Assembly (NCBI GenBank): GCA_002633005.1
Contig: NMRA01000016.1
Coordinates: 863,874-927,873 of the forward strand
Reading direction: 5' to 3'
Source of the DNA: Phoronis australis
Taxonomy: Eukaryota > Phoronida > Phoronidae
Length of the DNA: 64,000 nucleotides
Under the pieces are notes generated by a model, which worked only from the letters and a program-made list of their open reading frames with translations, did not search any database and was not told the DNA's origin. Both the position numbers and the translations under genes were made by a program. Position 1 is the first letter of the stretch. Each line of letters opens with the position of its first letter. Positions 1-13,315 of the stretch are shown piece after piece.

Positions 1-2460
1 AGGTATCGGAAAGGTTTTCTAGTAAAGCCTTCACCGTCTAAAACAATTTATGGCTGGCTGTAATACTCGTCGAGTATCATACACTCCTTTTTCGAGAATG
101 TTAGGTTGTAAACTTTACAACCTTGGCCTATTTTGCGTGCCCGTGGTTCCGGTGGCTGTAAACTCTTGCGAATTCAAATTGCAACTTGATCTGCAGCAGA
201 AGTTGCTGCGCTCTATTCTCTTATGAGTACTTTTGTGTCTCCTCAGTAGCATATACTACTCTTTGATGGGAACATCGTGGCATACTTTTGTTCGACTCTG
301 ATTGCTGTGGCCTATATTCCAAACCCATGTGGGAAGATTGTGCACAATACGTGAACGAGTTGAAGGAGTGACCCCCTTCAGATACTTTGGTAGGTTATCG
401 CTCTCTTGGACTGCTTAAATAGTTGTAAAGATTCACATCTCTTTCGATCTCTTGCCTCGGCGTCTGTCTTTTCGTAACATGACCACTAGGATGAACGGTG
501 TGTTGGGACTGGGAGGGATCTTATCTTGGGAGCAAGTTTACGACAAGGGACACGTTACCGAACTTCGGTAATCTTTGGGGTCTACGCTACGAAGAAAAAA
601 AAAACACTTGAGTACATCAGATCATTAAAAGAACCATGTACAAATTTTCCTTGATTTTTGCACGTAGATGTAAGCCTACGTATATGCATGCGGGCGCGTT
701 GCATGCAGATTAAGGGTGAATTTGAAACAATGGCTGCAGTTGTTGTACTTCGCCGGGTCAACCTGGCAAAGATATTTTATTGGTTCCTAATTACGACCTC
801 TGGCTTTTAAAGAAGCCTAATTGGCCACTTGACAATCAAGTGCAGCTAATGAGCAATGTGCGTATCACTCATTCAACTTAGGGATCCTCTGACTTTGATT
901 GTTAACGAGAATCTCGTACACGTACACGTGACACAGCTGTGGAAAGCAAAGCCTTTTAACATGCACTGTCGGGGATTGCCTATTTTCAGTGCAAGACCGG
1001 AGTCTAATAGTTTCAGTTTCTTTAAATTCAGCCTGCAATGCTAAATATTTATTTTTTATTTGATTCAGTCATTAACTTCTACGTATCTTCATTTATCCAG
1101 CGTAACCATGTTACTATGAGGCAGCCTTTCTGACTAGTTAGCTGCAACGGAGGTGCCTGAGATACAGATGAGTGATAACGCTATGGCGAATGTGTGGTAG
1201 CATAGTAGTATACATGTGCCTCTATCAACAAATATTGAGTCTATCTGTAAAACATTTTACAGAGTTTTTATTTGGAGATCGTTGATCAGTAACAAATGCT
1301 AAATGCTGTTCTGTTATGGTAGTGATAAGCTTTTCCAATAGACGTCACTGCGTTTGATGTTCCGTTAACATGTTTTGAACAATATCGACAATCGTAGAAC
1401 AGCAAAGCGTTGGAAAAGCTTACGTCAGGATACCGAATATCAGGGAATACGGAAGGAACCATTTCAGCTAGCTTCCAGTTCCCAGCGCACCCAAAGGAAA
1501 TGACGTCAGATGTGGCGCTGTACAGTCTGTGACATCTAAATTAAAAGAAACATCAATTCACAACAGTTCACCCACTGAGCTGAGTGTATGATTGGTAATA
1601 ATTTTTATTGTACATGACATAAAGTAAGGCTCTTCATTAAGCTGGTTTAGCTGCAGACGTCATCTGTGACATGCGAGCCCAAATGGTGAAATCTAGTCTT
1701 CCTGTTGAGTTCAAAACGATTGACTTTACGGAAAACGCATCAGAGAACAACTGTTTACGGACTCAATGACTCAGTTGCAACGGATACTTACTTTTCCAAT
1801 TTTTGATCCACAAAAAACGACCTATGACAGCCTACTGGGCGTCTTCCATAATGCGCACACATACGCTTGTAATCAGTGCACCAATCACCAGAGGTCGCCA
1901 TTCCATCTCGTGGAAGAGTAACCTGCAATTTAGAGAATATTCAACGCATAGCCCCGAAGTACAAAACCGCAAGGCGAATTCTGCTGCGTTATCCCAATCC
2001 TGCTCATTCACCGTCAGGTACTCGTCACCCTGGTACATAATCTCACATTTTGTTTTGTTCTGCTATCTTTTTGTTCTTGTCATTGTTTTCAGACTCGTCG
2101 CTCACCGAATTCCAACGACGTTTTACTGTTTCACGGTGACAGACAATATTAAGGCCACTCAGTAAATCTGACAAACTGCACAATTCAAGTCTGTGAATGT
2201 GCGATGTCTATTTTTAACTGCCCATTCCGACCTGACTCTAAAATATCTGGCGTTTTGAAATCTGACGTCAAATGTGTTCATGCATTCACGAAAAGGACGA
2301 ATTTGGGGACAGTGTTTTAGGGATGTCGTTCCTGATATAACTCCGTGACGTAGGCCGTGGCAGCAGTCCATACATGTATCTATTTTGTGCTGTCAAAACA
2401 TTCTCAAGACTCTGTTAGTGTCGCGTTTGTCCTTTTAGATTTAGTAATCTAGATGTGTCT
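1..2460. other. Non-coding sequence, no gene recognised
   Basis: I looked for phase-consistent exons, cysteine-rich modules and retroelement motifs on both strands and found none that hold up. Short open frames here are within what AT-rich DNA gives by chance. The first 600 bases contain an A-run near 595-605 and no clear repeat boundary. Confidence 0.5.
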
Positions 2461-2616
2461 CAGGGGCAGATCCAGGATTTTGAGTTGGGGGGGGGGGCAG
2501 GGCAGAATATTAGCCAGGATTTTGCCCGTCAAACATTCACACCTCCGAACTGCCTAATGGAATCTGAGAGAATTTTAGGGGGCATGGCCCCCTTGGCCCC
2601 CCTAAATCCGCCACTG
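2461..2616. mobile_element. Short inverted-repeat element (MITE-like)
   Basis: The element begins with caggggcagatccagg and ends with a reversed match, taaatccgccactg. It has a G-rich tract (2487-2498) and a C-rich tract (2590-2603) inside, and is about 156 bp with no coding capacity. The same CAGTGGCGGATC-type end recurs at 47,045-47,063. Ends of this kind are typical of non-autonomous hAT-like elements in many invertebrates. I could not see a convincing 8-bp target duplication, so the class is inference. Confidence 0.5.
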
Positions 2617-3179
2617 TGTTCTGTTTTCTTAATTCGCTGTTGACTGACTGTAACATCTCCGTAGCGCGTTTTTAAGACTTGTCCGGGAACATAGGCCTAC
2701 CTGCAGAAACAATAACCCTGCTCCGACATCCGGGTTTGATACGTTCAGTCGCTTCACGACAAATGAAGTGTCAACAAACACACCATCTTTAAATAAATAG
2801 ACCATGCAAGCTGCTAGCACTTTGTCATGTTCTTTCAAACAAATTCCGACACCAACCACTGAGGTTCGCTAATGTTTAGAAAATAAGGACACTAAACTGG
2901 TTTATTATACGATGAATGACAAAAAATGAAACCCAGCAACGCAAAATATCTATCAATATAAAGAACTGATGTTAGAGGGACATGTTCACTGAATAAAACA
3001 TGTAGGCCTATTTGTTTGACATCACGCGATTGCATGATCATTCGTTGCTACCTCTGGTGATTGGCTTATTAACGCAAGCACGAGCTAGAGACTACTAGCC
3101 TTGCACAAACTGAATATAGGCTTCATTTTGCGAAGATTATCTCATTTATATGGCAAAAAACTGGTTCTGGACGCAGGTT

Positions 3180-3400
3180 CTAATCTAGTTCGAGCTCGCA
3201 CTTGATGACCTCTAGACTCGAGCTGTAAACTCAAGTTGAGAACTCGAAATTTCGTGTAAAGACTCAAAACTTCAAGTTTTTACTCGAACTTATATCTTTA
3301 ATACTCGGGTCATCAAGTGCAACTAGGCAAACCATAATGCACTCGAACACGCAAAAATAAACACTTTACTTGAATTTTCATGAAAATAGATTCGAGTGCA
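3180..3400. repeat. Partial copy of the 'actcgaaatttcgag' inverted-repeat family
   Basis: The segment is dense in variants of the palindrome aactcgaaatttcg and carries the phrase catcaagtgc. Both features are shared with the elements at 13,489-13,885 and 33,773-34,187. Its outer ends are less clear than in those copies. Confidence 0.5.
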
Positions 3401-4842
3401 CAGATTACCCCCCGGGCTATTTCTTTACCCGACTAATGATGAGACCGGCGCTGGCCAGAGTAGGCCTAATTGTTTCAGGTAAGGTTTTGTGTTTTCGAAA
3501 AGCTGCATTATAGCAAGGAAAGTACATGTAAGGTTTGAAATGCCGTGATTTTCGAAGCAATGAGTAGAAAAAATCGCGCATCTCTCAGTCTGACTCTTCT
3601 TAGGTGGATTTCATGTTTTGGAAAAATGAACAACAAAAATACCTCTACACCGGATCGATTTTCAAAACAAAAACAGAGACCAGAATCAAGTATGCTTGCG
3701 TATACCGTTAAGATGAAACTGTTGCATCACGATAGCCGGAAGTATTCAATTCGCATAAAGTTTTTACGAAAATCAGGAAAAGCAATTAAACTTTGTAACC
3801 AACCGGAAGTTGCTGGTGACGGCGTTGTTTCAATTGCCGGTGTTGTTTCCACTGCCTGTGTACAGTTATGATATGTGGACAACAACCATCTCAGGTGACC
3901 TTCACTTCTTTCCACAAGTCCATTTGTCTCCGTAATAGTTCGCTTGTATCCTGACCACGTGTAACCGGGGCATAATGACTTGATCTTATTTTCTAAAAAT
4001 CTGAAAAACACAAACTTAAATGCTTTGGTAAAACTGTTCTGCTAATGATGTTTTTTAATTTCTAAATTTTGAAAATCACACGCACTATTTTTGGTCTACT
4101 TGTACATGCGCGGTAATTTGTTCCTTGCGCTCTTTGCAATCTTCGCCTGTTGAATGGATGCGCTGTCCACTCAGGGGCTATTCGATTTGCATGGTGTCTA
4201 CGAGTTCATCATCAAAACAACAATTCTTTCTAATTCAGAGCACTAATTGCATTTCATAATTTAGGTTGCTTAGCCATACACGAAATGTCAAAACGGTCTC
4301 CACACAATGACAGAAAATTGATTCCGTCCTAGGTAGCATCAATTAACACGAATGACTACGTCACTTTTGAAAGGATTGTCTGACCTATTGATGATTAAAC
4401 TACTGAATTTGTGAGGGAGTCTAAATGGATATTAAGTTAAATTTGCTTACTTTAGGATTTTCATCTTTAGACAGAAAGCCATTATAGACGGCATAATGTA
4501 TTTTTAGGAACATTGAGTACAATTCAACGTGAGGCGTTGAAAAGCACCCACAGTGCACTGCAAACGGTATTTTTTAGGGTATCGGATCAATTTCATGTAA
4601 GGTACAATTGGACAACAAGCTAACCGCAAGGGTAGGGGCAATAGTTAGAATTTGAAAAATTGTTGCACATCACATTTTATAAATATCAAATTAAAAACTT
4701 TTATAATTCGTTCTCTATTTATCCCCAGGGCAGGGAGAAACGCTCTTCCCAAAAACAGTATGCGCCGTCGGAGTGATGCCCTACATCCTTGAGCCAGGTC
4801 CTAAAGATCCGACCAGTTGGGCGTTTTTAAGATATCAAGCGA
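3401..4842. other. Non-coding sequence, no gene recognised
   Basis: The only longer open frame (3545-3871, plus) is basic, has no domain signature and is not supported by splice context. I see nothing else of note. Confidence 0.45.
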
Positions 4843-4918
4843 ACACCTGGGTAGAGTTCACTGGTAGCTGTCTTGCGGGTAGAGAATCTAGCCAAAATCA
4901 CGTCATCTCATTTAAATA
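4843..4918 (-). repeat. Dispersed repeat, copy 1 of 3
   Basis: Read on the minus strand, this stretch matches 9494-9556 and 25,084-25,148. The shared core reads as a G/A-rich start, then gattttggctagattctctacccg, then gacagctacc-like sequence and ctctaccca. The similarity with the 25-kb copy continues for roughly 60 more bases. It is a dispersed, diverged repeat with no protein signal. Confidence 0.55.
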
Positions 4919-5422
4919 CACGACAACATCACGCGTAATCTCGAGACGTCTTGCTTTTCAAGCGTGGTCCAGACGAGGCCCTAGAGCTAGTGAGCTCTAC
5001 TCCGGAGTAACGACTTCTTGCGACTATATTATATATTTATCTTGCCACACATTCGAGTATACATGTACAACCAGTTGTTATTTTTCTTCTATCAGTCGCG
5101 CATGACCTCAGTGCAGAATTTTTACTGGATAATAAGACAAAGAAAACAGTACAACACGTGCAGCACGACGGTTGCATGGCGTTGTGACGAAATAGTGCAT
5201 TTTCTGGAAACACAGAAAATCTACAATTATGAATAGAAAACCATGGCCTCCTTACATTTAAGTACAACTGCGAGGCCACGGCATTACGAACTTGCGATTT
5301 TACGGTCTGTGTGAAGAAATTGAGGCTATAATGTTCAATGTTGGAGGAGTGGGGTGTATTAATTTCACAAAACACCTTTCATGCAAATTAATGTGTAATC
5401 AAAATCTATTTCGACCACCCAC

Positions 5423-5565
5423 CTCGATTGAGCTGCTAAAATTCGTAAACGTAGTTTCGCTTTAGCCAATTCCTCATCATTTGCCGAGCATGGACTTGGG
5501 TTCATAAGTAGACCAATTATAATTAAGAGACAGGGTTGTCGTAACGAAGACATTAGTGACTCCAT
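5423..5565 (-). CDS. Possible signal-peptide exon of an unrecognised minus-strand gene
   Basis: An ATG at 5565 opens 47 codons that begin MESLMSSLRQPCLLIIIGLL. This has a hydrophobic core followed by a plausible cleavage region (PCSA/ND) and then a charged, helix-like stretch rich in Lys, Arg, Leu and Ala. The frame reaches a usable donor (gtgggt) in phase 2. I could not find a convincing next exon: the best acceptor downstream, near 5325, gives a stop almost at once. It may be a chance frame. Confidence 0.22.
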
Positions 5566-6714
5566 TGCACGTGTCTACAGGTCTTACACAGATGTCGTGT
5601 CTCATCTTATCTGGCCGTAAGTTATCTTCTGTATAAACGATACTGAAACATGTATGTTTCACTAACTCATCTAGAATGTCATAACGGCCGCTGAGCGGCA
5701 AACACTATTTTTGAAGGACAGTGTCTGCGTAGTTCCTAAAATGGCATAGTGAAGACCCCCTTACCCCCTCTCCCTGAAAATTCTATTGAGCTACCTGGAA
5801 TGTATACTTGAGTCGAATTTCGTAGATTCCGTAAGCGCCTGCATTATCTTCTATAGACATGCGCAGCCTTCAGTGTTCCTGATTCCGTCGGCAACGCTGT
5901 TGACCTCTGACACTGCTGTGTCACTCAACTCTCAATAAACGTACGTAATTGAAAAGATTTCCATAAGCGATAAGCGATAGCATCGAACTCATTGCAAAAA
6001 CTGTTAATATTATTTCACATTATTTAGATCCCATTATTTGAACCTGCGATAACGTCGAATGACACTTCCTGTATATCTTAAGTCACATTGGCGTATGTGT
6101 TCTCCTTGCACTGTCGAAATTCAAGATCTGGTGATTTGAGATTTTATCCTTTGCACACGACGTTGTACATGTTGGTTATTTGAAAGATAGAATTAAATAA
6201 AATTTCCCTTCACATGTGATGCGGATTTTATGTTTCCGTGGTTCCGGTTTATGAGTTTGCCCCCAAAAAATACAAATACGAACAGTGTTTAGTTTGCACA
6301 TGTATATTCTGGACAGTTCGAAACTGGGCAACATCAATACTCTTCAGCAATGGGAATAAAATCTCCTTATTACCAAACATAACCAGTGTTATTTTGGACG
6401 ACTGCTTATCAAGGAAATCGGTTAAGCAATTAAAATTGCTCATCCGTTGCCACGAGTATTGTACTTTCAATACAACTAGCGTATTAGCGCTTCTACGCGC
6501 AAGTCTCCTGACGTCCACGACTTCCCTATTCAATGTAATTTGGTGGCCCGTTGCTGCACGTCGTCGTGTCATTCGATTTAGCGAATTATGTGAACAATTA
6601 ATTGCATTATGAACGCGTTAGTTCCCCATTGACTAAATCACTTAGCTGAATTAATTAGAGGACTGGAATGTTAGTCTGCAGTCGCATGTGTGAACTATCG
6701 ACAACAACCATTAC

Positions 6715-6789
6715 CTTCGCGGCAATCCACGGTATGTCTCCCAGGTGGCGCTTCTGGTGCAGATTCAGCAGCCCGATTGCTTTGGACAA
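6715..6789 (-). CDS. Possible exon of an unrecognised cysteine-bearing protein (second of two)
   Basis: The stretch is open for about 25 codons between a weak acceptor (aatag) at 6789 and a donor (gtaatg) after 6715. Both boundaries are phase 1. It would continue from the exon at 6868-6984 across a 78-bp intron. Translation gives an Ala/Pro-rich stretch ending HTVDCREG. The short intron and weak acceptor argue for caution. Confidence 0.2.
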
Positions 6790-6867
6790 CTATTGATTAC
6801 AATATTGTCGCCGTAAATTGCAAACCGCATTTCAAGGGAACGGGTTCTATGGAAAAATCACACTAAC

Positions 6868-6984
6868 CTTCGTCACAGACAATGATGTATCCGAACACCA
6901 CAGAGGTCATACGACAAACCCTTATAGGAATATAAGTTCCTGGACAAAGTGCGGTGGCTGGTCCGTGAGACTTTATAGGTTGAC
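6868..6984 (-). CDS. Possible exon of an unrecognised cysteine-bearing protein (first of two)
   Basis: The reverse strand shows a good acceptor (acttacag), 39 open codons and a donor (gttagt). Both boundaries are phase 1, as in the verified exons of this window. The translation includes ALCPGTYIPIRVC and ends IIVCDEG, with three cysteines. I cannot name the domain. A partial resemblance to the start of SUEL lectins (a Cys-Pro-Gly stretch before hydrophobic residues) is too weak to call. Confidence 0.25.
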
Positions 6985-9493
6985 CTGTAAGTAACCCATT
7001 TTCGTTTTAACAATTTACAAAGAAGACTGTTAGGCAAAAAAATACGAAAATGTCAAAAATTCAGGGAAAGAGTGATGCAACAGTATTTTTCAAAATTGAA
7101 TATGTACAAACCATAAACGTCTGTGTTTAGGTTTTTATGGGACAAACTCTCATAAAGTAACATCACTAAGATTATGAATGGCATATTAACTTGATCAGAA
7201 GCTTATTCAAAAGTCTTGTAACGTTTAATATAAAAGCATGGCTGTTGCTTTTTTCGTGTCGTACGAAACTCTAGATGAAGGGTTTGGCTATCTGCTGAAG
7301 TGCAAGACCCGGACGTATACTTATGTAAGAGGCACTGGGGACGTACAACCGTGCCACTCGAACTGTGACTTTCCATAGAAATTTCTCTACGAAATTGTAC
7401 CTTCTCTGAAAAAAAAACAGCTTAAAGGAGCCTTTTAGGATTTGATTTCTCACTCTATGGTTCACTTTAAGAGTGCGAAACTCTGCCAAAGGTTTGCCTG
7501 CCAACTTCACAAATCTTCAAAGGGGCTCATATAATATTACCAAATATATTCATAAAGCTTAGGTTGGAAAGATGTAGTCATATTTGACAACCCTTCATAT
7601 CTTCTTACATGTATACTGTTTCACGCACAAAATCACTTGTCCAAGAATTCCTACGAAACAAAGGATTGAGTTTATGGCATTTTTACCATTTAAATCCCTC
7701 AAGAGTGGTGATTTAGCCACCGAAAGGGTGTCTTTTTCAAGAAAAGAATTCCTATAAAGGGTTTCTTTTATCGAACATGCTCTTTAAGTGGGTGAATAAC
7801 CTTGTGGAGTTTCCAGCTTAATCCCCGTGAAAAACATGATCGCGTACCTTCGTCGGCTTCAGGGCTCTGAATTTCTAGGGTGTCAAAGAATAAAGCCCTA
7901 AGCTATAGGTTTTCCAAAAACTTTTATGCCACTGCCTCCGCTACAAAATGTAAGTAGGCTTAGCATAAACCGTGCACTCCCCGGCCAAGCTCAGAATCCA
8001 ATCTCCGAACTAAGACTCGGCTAAAGATGGATTCACGCGAACACAGGCTAAAATGTTTTAGCTAAAGCGTTCTGGGTAAAACGATTTAGCTTAAAAATGG
8101 CTTCTGTTAACACGACAAACATCGAGTCGCTAAAACGTTTTAACGCAGTTGAACTTGATGGCATCTGCCGATTGTCGCACGAAATGTGATTAACCGCGTG
8201 TATTTGCATGATGCGGCCACATTCGACACTAGTACTTAAACGCCATTTCATTTTTAACGGAAAAATCAGTAGTATGTTTGTGTGTGACGTGTTCCAACGT
8301 TGCCTTCACTAGGCGAATTTAAAATGCTTTGACTTACCACGTTCTGGTCAAACTAGGGGATACTTCTGAATACGCTTTAAGAAAATAAAGGTTTTAAGCC
8401 TAAAACGACGAATTTAACATAATTCAACGATTCTACAAGTTGACTTAATACGGCGTGTCAATTTTCCGTTAAGCAAAGTCTCATTCAGTCGAGGAACAAC
8501 GTAAGCTCAGAAATCGCTTCTCATCTGAGCAAGGAACAAGTTGAGACACATTTTATGGCATAAATCAAAATTTAGTTTCTTAGACGTAGTTTAGGTAGAA
8601 TGCCTCTTTGAAACGTCCCCGATTAAAATTATGGACCTTAAGACTCAGAGACTCAAAATTAAAAACAAACACGCCGCATGATATGAGTACAAACCTGTAG
8701 TTTAATCGAAGCGTGTTATGCAGTTAGACCGCAACTACCATAGTAACCGTTACTAAGTCTTATAAACGCAAAGCAGCGTATTACATCAACGAATTCTTTA
8801 CCATGTGTTTTTGTCTTTGTTCAGTGAAGCAGTTGCCATACAGAGTCGCATTGTTCAAATGGACCCTGGGGAAGCAAACAAACTGTTGTACACAGCAGGA
8901 TATCCACGATACCTGACCTTTGGGCCCATTCATAGCTTCATTCATACGAGTGTCTGATCGATTCAAACAGATACATGTACCGGTACCGTTGGGGCATGCA
9001 AAATACATAGTTGCTCCACATTGTGTTCAGCGACAAAAGCAGGTGCCGCGGTAAGCTGTTTCGTCGCACAAATGATGGGGGGACTGCTTATTTGCAATTA
9101 AACTGCATTTGAATGATTTTTAGTGTCCACTCGTGGTCACGTGTTTTGGTTGACATTTCCATAACGCTTCCAATCACAATCACGATTCCTAGTGTAATTG
9201 TTAATTAACACTAGATGCTATCAGAGCAAACATAATAAAAAATATCTATGAATTTCTTTCGCTTTTTTATCCATAGATAGTCCATAATAACCAATGTTTA
9301 TCCAGGCGTACATGTATATTCACCTGATCGTTAAGTATTTGCTGCATGCTTTCATCAGCCATGCAATTTTCCTCCATCGTTCATTTACGTCATTGATCTG
9401 CATGGGTCAGACTCTTCGTGATAGCGCTAGAACCTCCGGTCGCTGGGACCTCGCTTATGCAAAGATTACGCTAGATATTGCCGTGAATTTTCA
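6985..9493. other. Non-coding sequence with palindromic 'taaaacgttttag' motifs
   Basis: From about 8040 to 8150 the sequence repeats variants of taaaacgttttagc in both orientations, which suggests a decayed inverted-repeat element. A minus-strand frame at 8781-9008 holds many cysteines but has no good splice sites or recognisable domain. Confidence 0.35.
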
Positions 9494-9556
9494 GTGAGAG
9501 CACTTGATTTTAGCTCGACTTTTCTGGTCGCGAGACAGCTATTGCACTCTATACTG
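9494..9556 (+). repeat. Dispersed repeat, copy 2 of 3
   Basis: It shares the core gagagcac-tgatttt-ctggtcgcgagacagctatt with the copies at 4843-4918 (opposite strand) and 25,084-25,148. Confidence 0.55.
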
Positions 9557-12500
9557 CGGCATTGCACGTAGCGCACGTGGATCCGAAACGCTTACATGTA
9601 CGTTCACAACCAATGTTGGTGGGACAAAGATGGCGGACTGCCACTGTGTTTAATACGTGTTTCCGCCACCTGATTGGGTGGAATTAGTGCATGTAGCGGG
9701 CTGACACGTCGGAACTAGTCATTGGTCGATTATTAAGTCGTGTTTCGAGTAAAGAAATTAGACCCCGGGCCCAGAACACAATCATCATTACTGAATTCAA
9801 ATGAATTCACAATTTGCACATGCTTCAACAATGAGGAGCTGTGAGTTCGAGGCTCTGTAGATTTGGCGTGTTGTTGATCGGTAAGNGCGGTAGCGCAGAA
9901 GCAAAATATGACACTGTAGCAATCATTATGCTGGCAGCACTACTGGTTTTTCTAGCTTATGAAAAATAACCACCACTTTTGATACTCAGTTTTTTAGAGT
10001 GTGCGAAGACCAATATCTAAATGGAACGATTTATGTAATTGCATTAGTCTAAGAAAATAATTACCTCAATTGCATTATCATCGAAAGAGACCGTTACCTT
10101 GCCACAGCCGTATGCCTTCCATAGCAATAGCTGAAATAAACACACTTTATCTCATTTAAGTCATTATTTATCCATTAAGTTACTAAACCTTACGCTCATT
10201 AATTCGTGTGAATGAATACGAGTCAACAACCCGGGGCGGTGGCTACAGCATATTAATTTAGCATCAGGGATTCCCTCAACTAAACTCTCATGGGGTTAAT
10301 AGGCCACCACTGACCAGACTCTTAGAATTTGCTTTACAATAACAGGTGATGTTATCGTTGGTCACAATTACCACTTTTCGTTTCCGTTTTTTAAAAAGAT
10401 TTGTTGCAGTAGTTAAGCCAATATGGTTGTACATTCAGTGAAAGAATGGGATTACTGTAAAATGAGTTTGCTGGTGCTAAAAATGCACATTGAATCGCGA
10501 ATTTGTACTTCAACTATCAGAATAGGTCTTTGAACACATTCTTTAATCAACTTGTTAGACAAACCGTGACATGATAAACTATGTTCATTTCAGTGTATAT
10601 GTGTCGTCGGTTTAAGATAAACATCTGTCTATCTCTCTTATCGATTTGACATCTCGACATCTGAAGAAGACATTAAACGAACTGTTTTGTAATCCTTACC
10701 ATCTCTAGTTTTGATACGTCGACTCGGCGGGAAATAAATATTCCTGTGCATTTTGAAACAAAACTTTGAATGTCCACAACGTGACAAAGGGAACCAACTA
10801 TCTCGAACTGATGAATAAATAAAAAGTATTACCCGAGGACTCACCTGAAATATGTATGCAGTAATGCAAATTTTGTGACAGGTGTATGAGAAATTAGGAA
10901 TTAACAAGTACAGTAAAATAAAATATATCAGAACCAAATAAAAGTAAAATTTACATACGACCTTCACATAACTATGCTTATAGCTAAAATATCATTTATT
11001 GCGTGGAGCTTCCTAAAATACAAAATAGCGTTTCTACATTTTGAAGCATTTTAAAAACCATTTACTGACGGACTTACGTGTGTAAAGCATTGGTCTAAAC
11101 TATTTCGTGTAAAATATTTATGTTTCTTCAGTGGAATTTCGACCTTGGGCAACCTGTTTTGAAAATCAAGATATAAGTTAACATACGTATTGATCGGTGT
11201 GCGAACATCGAGTGGAAACAAATGACTTGTGTGTTTTTAGAAAGGGAAGGTTTGCTCAGGGTGTTTATTTTTTTCGATCCAAAGTGGCAATCTAAAGGAA
11301 TCGCGTGTCAGTCAGAGATCGATTCGGACGAAGTAGTTAAAAGCCACACATCGCGGAGTAAGAGCCATCGATCCGACGGACAAGAGCGGAGCCAGTGTTG
11401 GTCATCTTAGGGCGGGGCACACGTATTCAGAGATTGCCATGTGCAGATGGCTGCTAGGCAGCGCTAGATGGCCACAACTGTTTTGGACGATGTAGAATGC
11501 ATTCGGTTTAATTTCAGTTCATGGTAAGTCCTATGCTTGGAACAAGCATTGAAGTTGATGAATTGTTGTTTTTTACCAGTTTTAGTTGTCTTGAGTTGTT
11601 TGGAATTGAAAAAATGAGAGTTTGCTAGTTTTCACAAACTTGGGATTTTGTCAACAAACACGTCTATTTTTAATGGGTAAAATAAACTCCGTGAAAAGTA
11701 GGTCTTACGACCACTGCTACTATGAAGCTAGACATCGATTAAAAATTTACTGGATTATTGTTAGAAAATACAAGGCACGCGGCTCTGCGGATTATTTTTA
11801 CCCAGGTCAAAGATCATGATTCGTTTCTATATGTCTGCCATTCAGCAATATTCCTTGTAACTTGAATTTTAACCGAGTTACAGGCTAGTCTCAGGTCCAG
11901 CGACTACAGCATTTAAGTAACCTAACAACATGTACTATCACATCCTGCTGGTTTTAACATTCCGCAACCTTAACTCCACTAGCCGTTATCACTAATGTAC
12001 AGTTGAGACCGCGGCTGCCATCACCAAGAGCGTCACTAAACATGTCAAGTGCCACGTAGTAAAATACTTCGTCAAACATCATCGGACACTTTGAAAACTA
12101 CAGACGCACGAGGGCGAAGGCCGGCGACCGCACGGAGCAGGCCCCCAATAACTCGCAGCGTGATGGGAGACGATAAGGAAGGTGCAAATTGATGCGCTGG
12201 AAGGCAAACATGGCATCCAGGGGGGTGGGGCAATATGCATGGTTGGTGACTACCTCAATACCGCACCATCCGCCATATCTGCCACTATCGTCAACATCGT
12301 CCTCTCCACTGACATTACAATCGATATCGCTCTTGCCAACAGGACCATTTCTTCCCACTAGTTTGCTGAACCAAGCATCGCCTCCTCGTTTTGCTGCAAT
12401 TGTTGGTTGCAGCAAATGGTCACACACCTATGCAAATATTGTTGTCATTTCCATATATTGTTTCAACTGACGCTGTTTCAAATCTGCCCGTTTCACATGA

Positions 12501-13315
12501 ACAAGCATCATACAGTTGGAAATTAGAACATCAATTATTCATATTATTTCTTACTATAACTCGAAGGTATAATTTGAACACCCACGAGTCATTTGTAAAT
12601 ATAAAAAATAACCCCGGCGGCATTGGAATTTAGGATGCTAAAAGGAATGTTTTATATGTCATACTTAATTTCAAACTTATTCTTGCTCGACATGAATGCC
12701 CCATAGTACAAGGGTTAACGTGAATTGGGGCGAGGCAAAGCAGAAGTTACGGTGAAAACATAATCCATCACGAATCGTATGGTTTTGCATAAGGAGGCAG
12801 ACAAACAGTCCAATTGTTTTAATATCTTATTAATTTAGTACCGGCATAACACTGAATACTATTGACACGACTGCATTAATTAACCCATGAGTAATCTCAG
12901 TTGGTAAACATTTCTCTCCTGAAATATTCATAACATGTCTCGTAATGGCATTGCTGAATATGACACGAAAACAAACATGATTGTTATCAACCGATGAAAT
13001 GTCCAGCTATTGAGTTTCTGAGAATGACTTAAATAAGTTATAAAATATAAGCCATAAAGTCTAACAAATCCTCAAATGAACTGTTTAATGGTTTGCTTAA
13101 TTAACAAAGAAGTGTGTTGTGTTTTTGAACGTGACAGCTAGTCACGTCCAGGTCACGTTAGACTAATGAATTCGTATTTTGTGTTCGTGTGAAACGCAAG
13201 ACGGTGGATTCCACGCGAGCGCCATACAAGTATACAACACATGCGTAAAAGCTCCGGCTATATGCACAAGGAAACTGGCTGCGCAGAGCAAATTTTAACG
13301 TCTATACTTTTGCAG
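9557..13315. other. Non-coding sequence, no gene recognised
   Basis: The stretch includes a single ambiguous base at 9886 and a GC-richer patch at 12,100-12,420 that is open on both strands but matches no family I know. The hydrophobic minus-strand frame at 10,638-10,967 comes from AT-rich codons (Phe, Ile, Leu, Tyr) and has no supporting context. The signal-peptide exon of gene A may lie here but I did not find it. Confidence 0.4.

Noticed and set aside
8781-9008. Cysteine-rich minus-strand frame
   Set aside because: No clean acceptor or donor, and no recognisable spacing of cysteines.
10638-10967. Hydrophobic minus-strand protein of 109 residues
   Set aside because: Composition follows AT-rich codons; no splice, domain or neighbour support.
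12098-12470. GC-richer patch open on both strands
   Set aside because: No known domain in either direction; openness on both strands is explained by composition.
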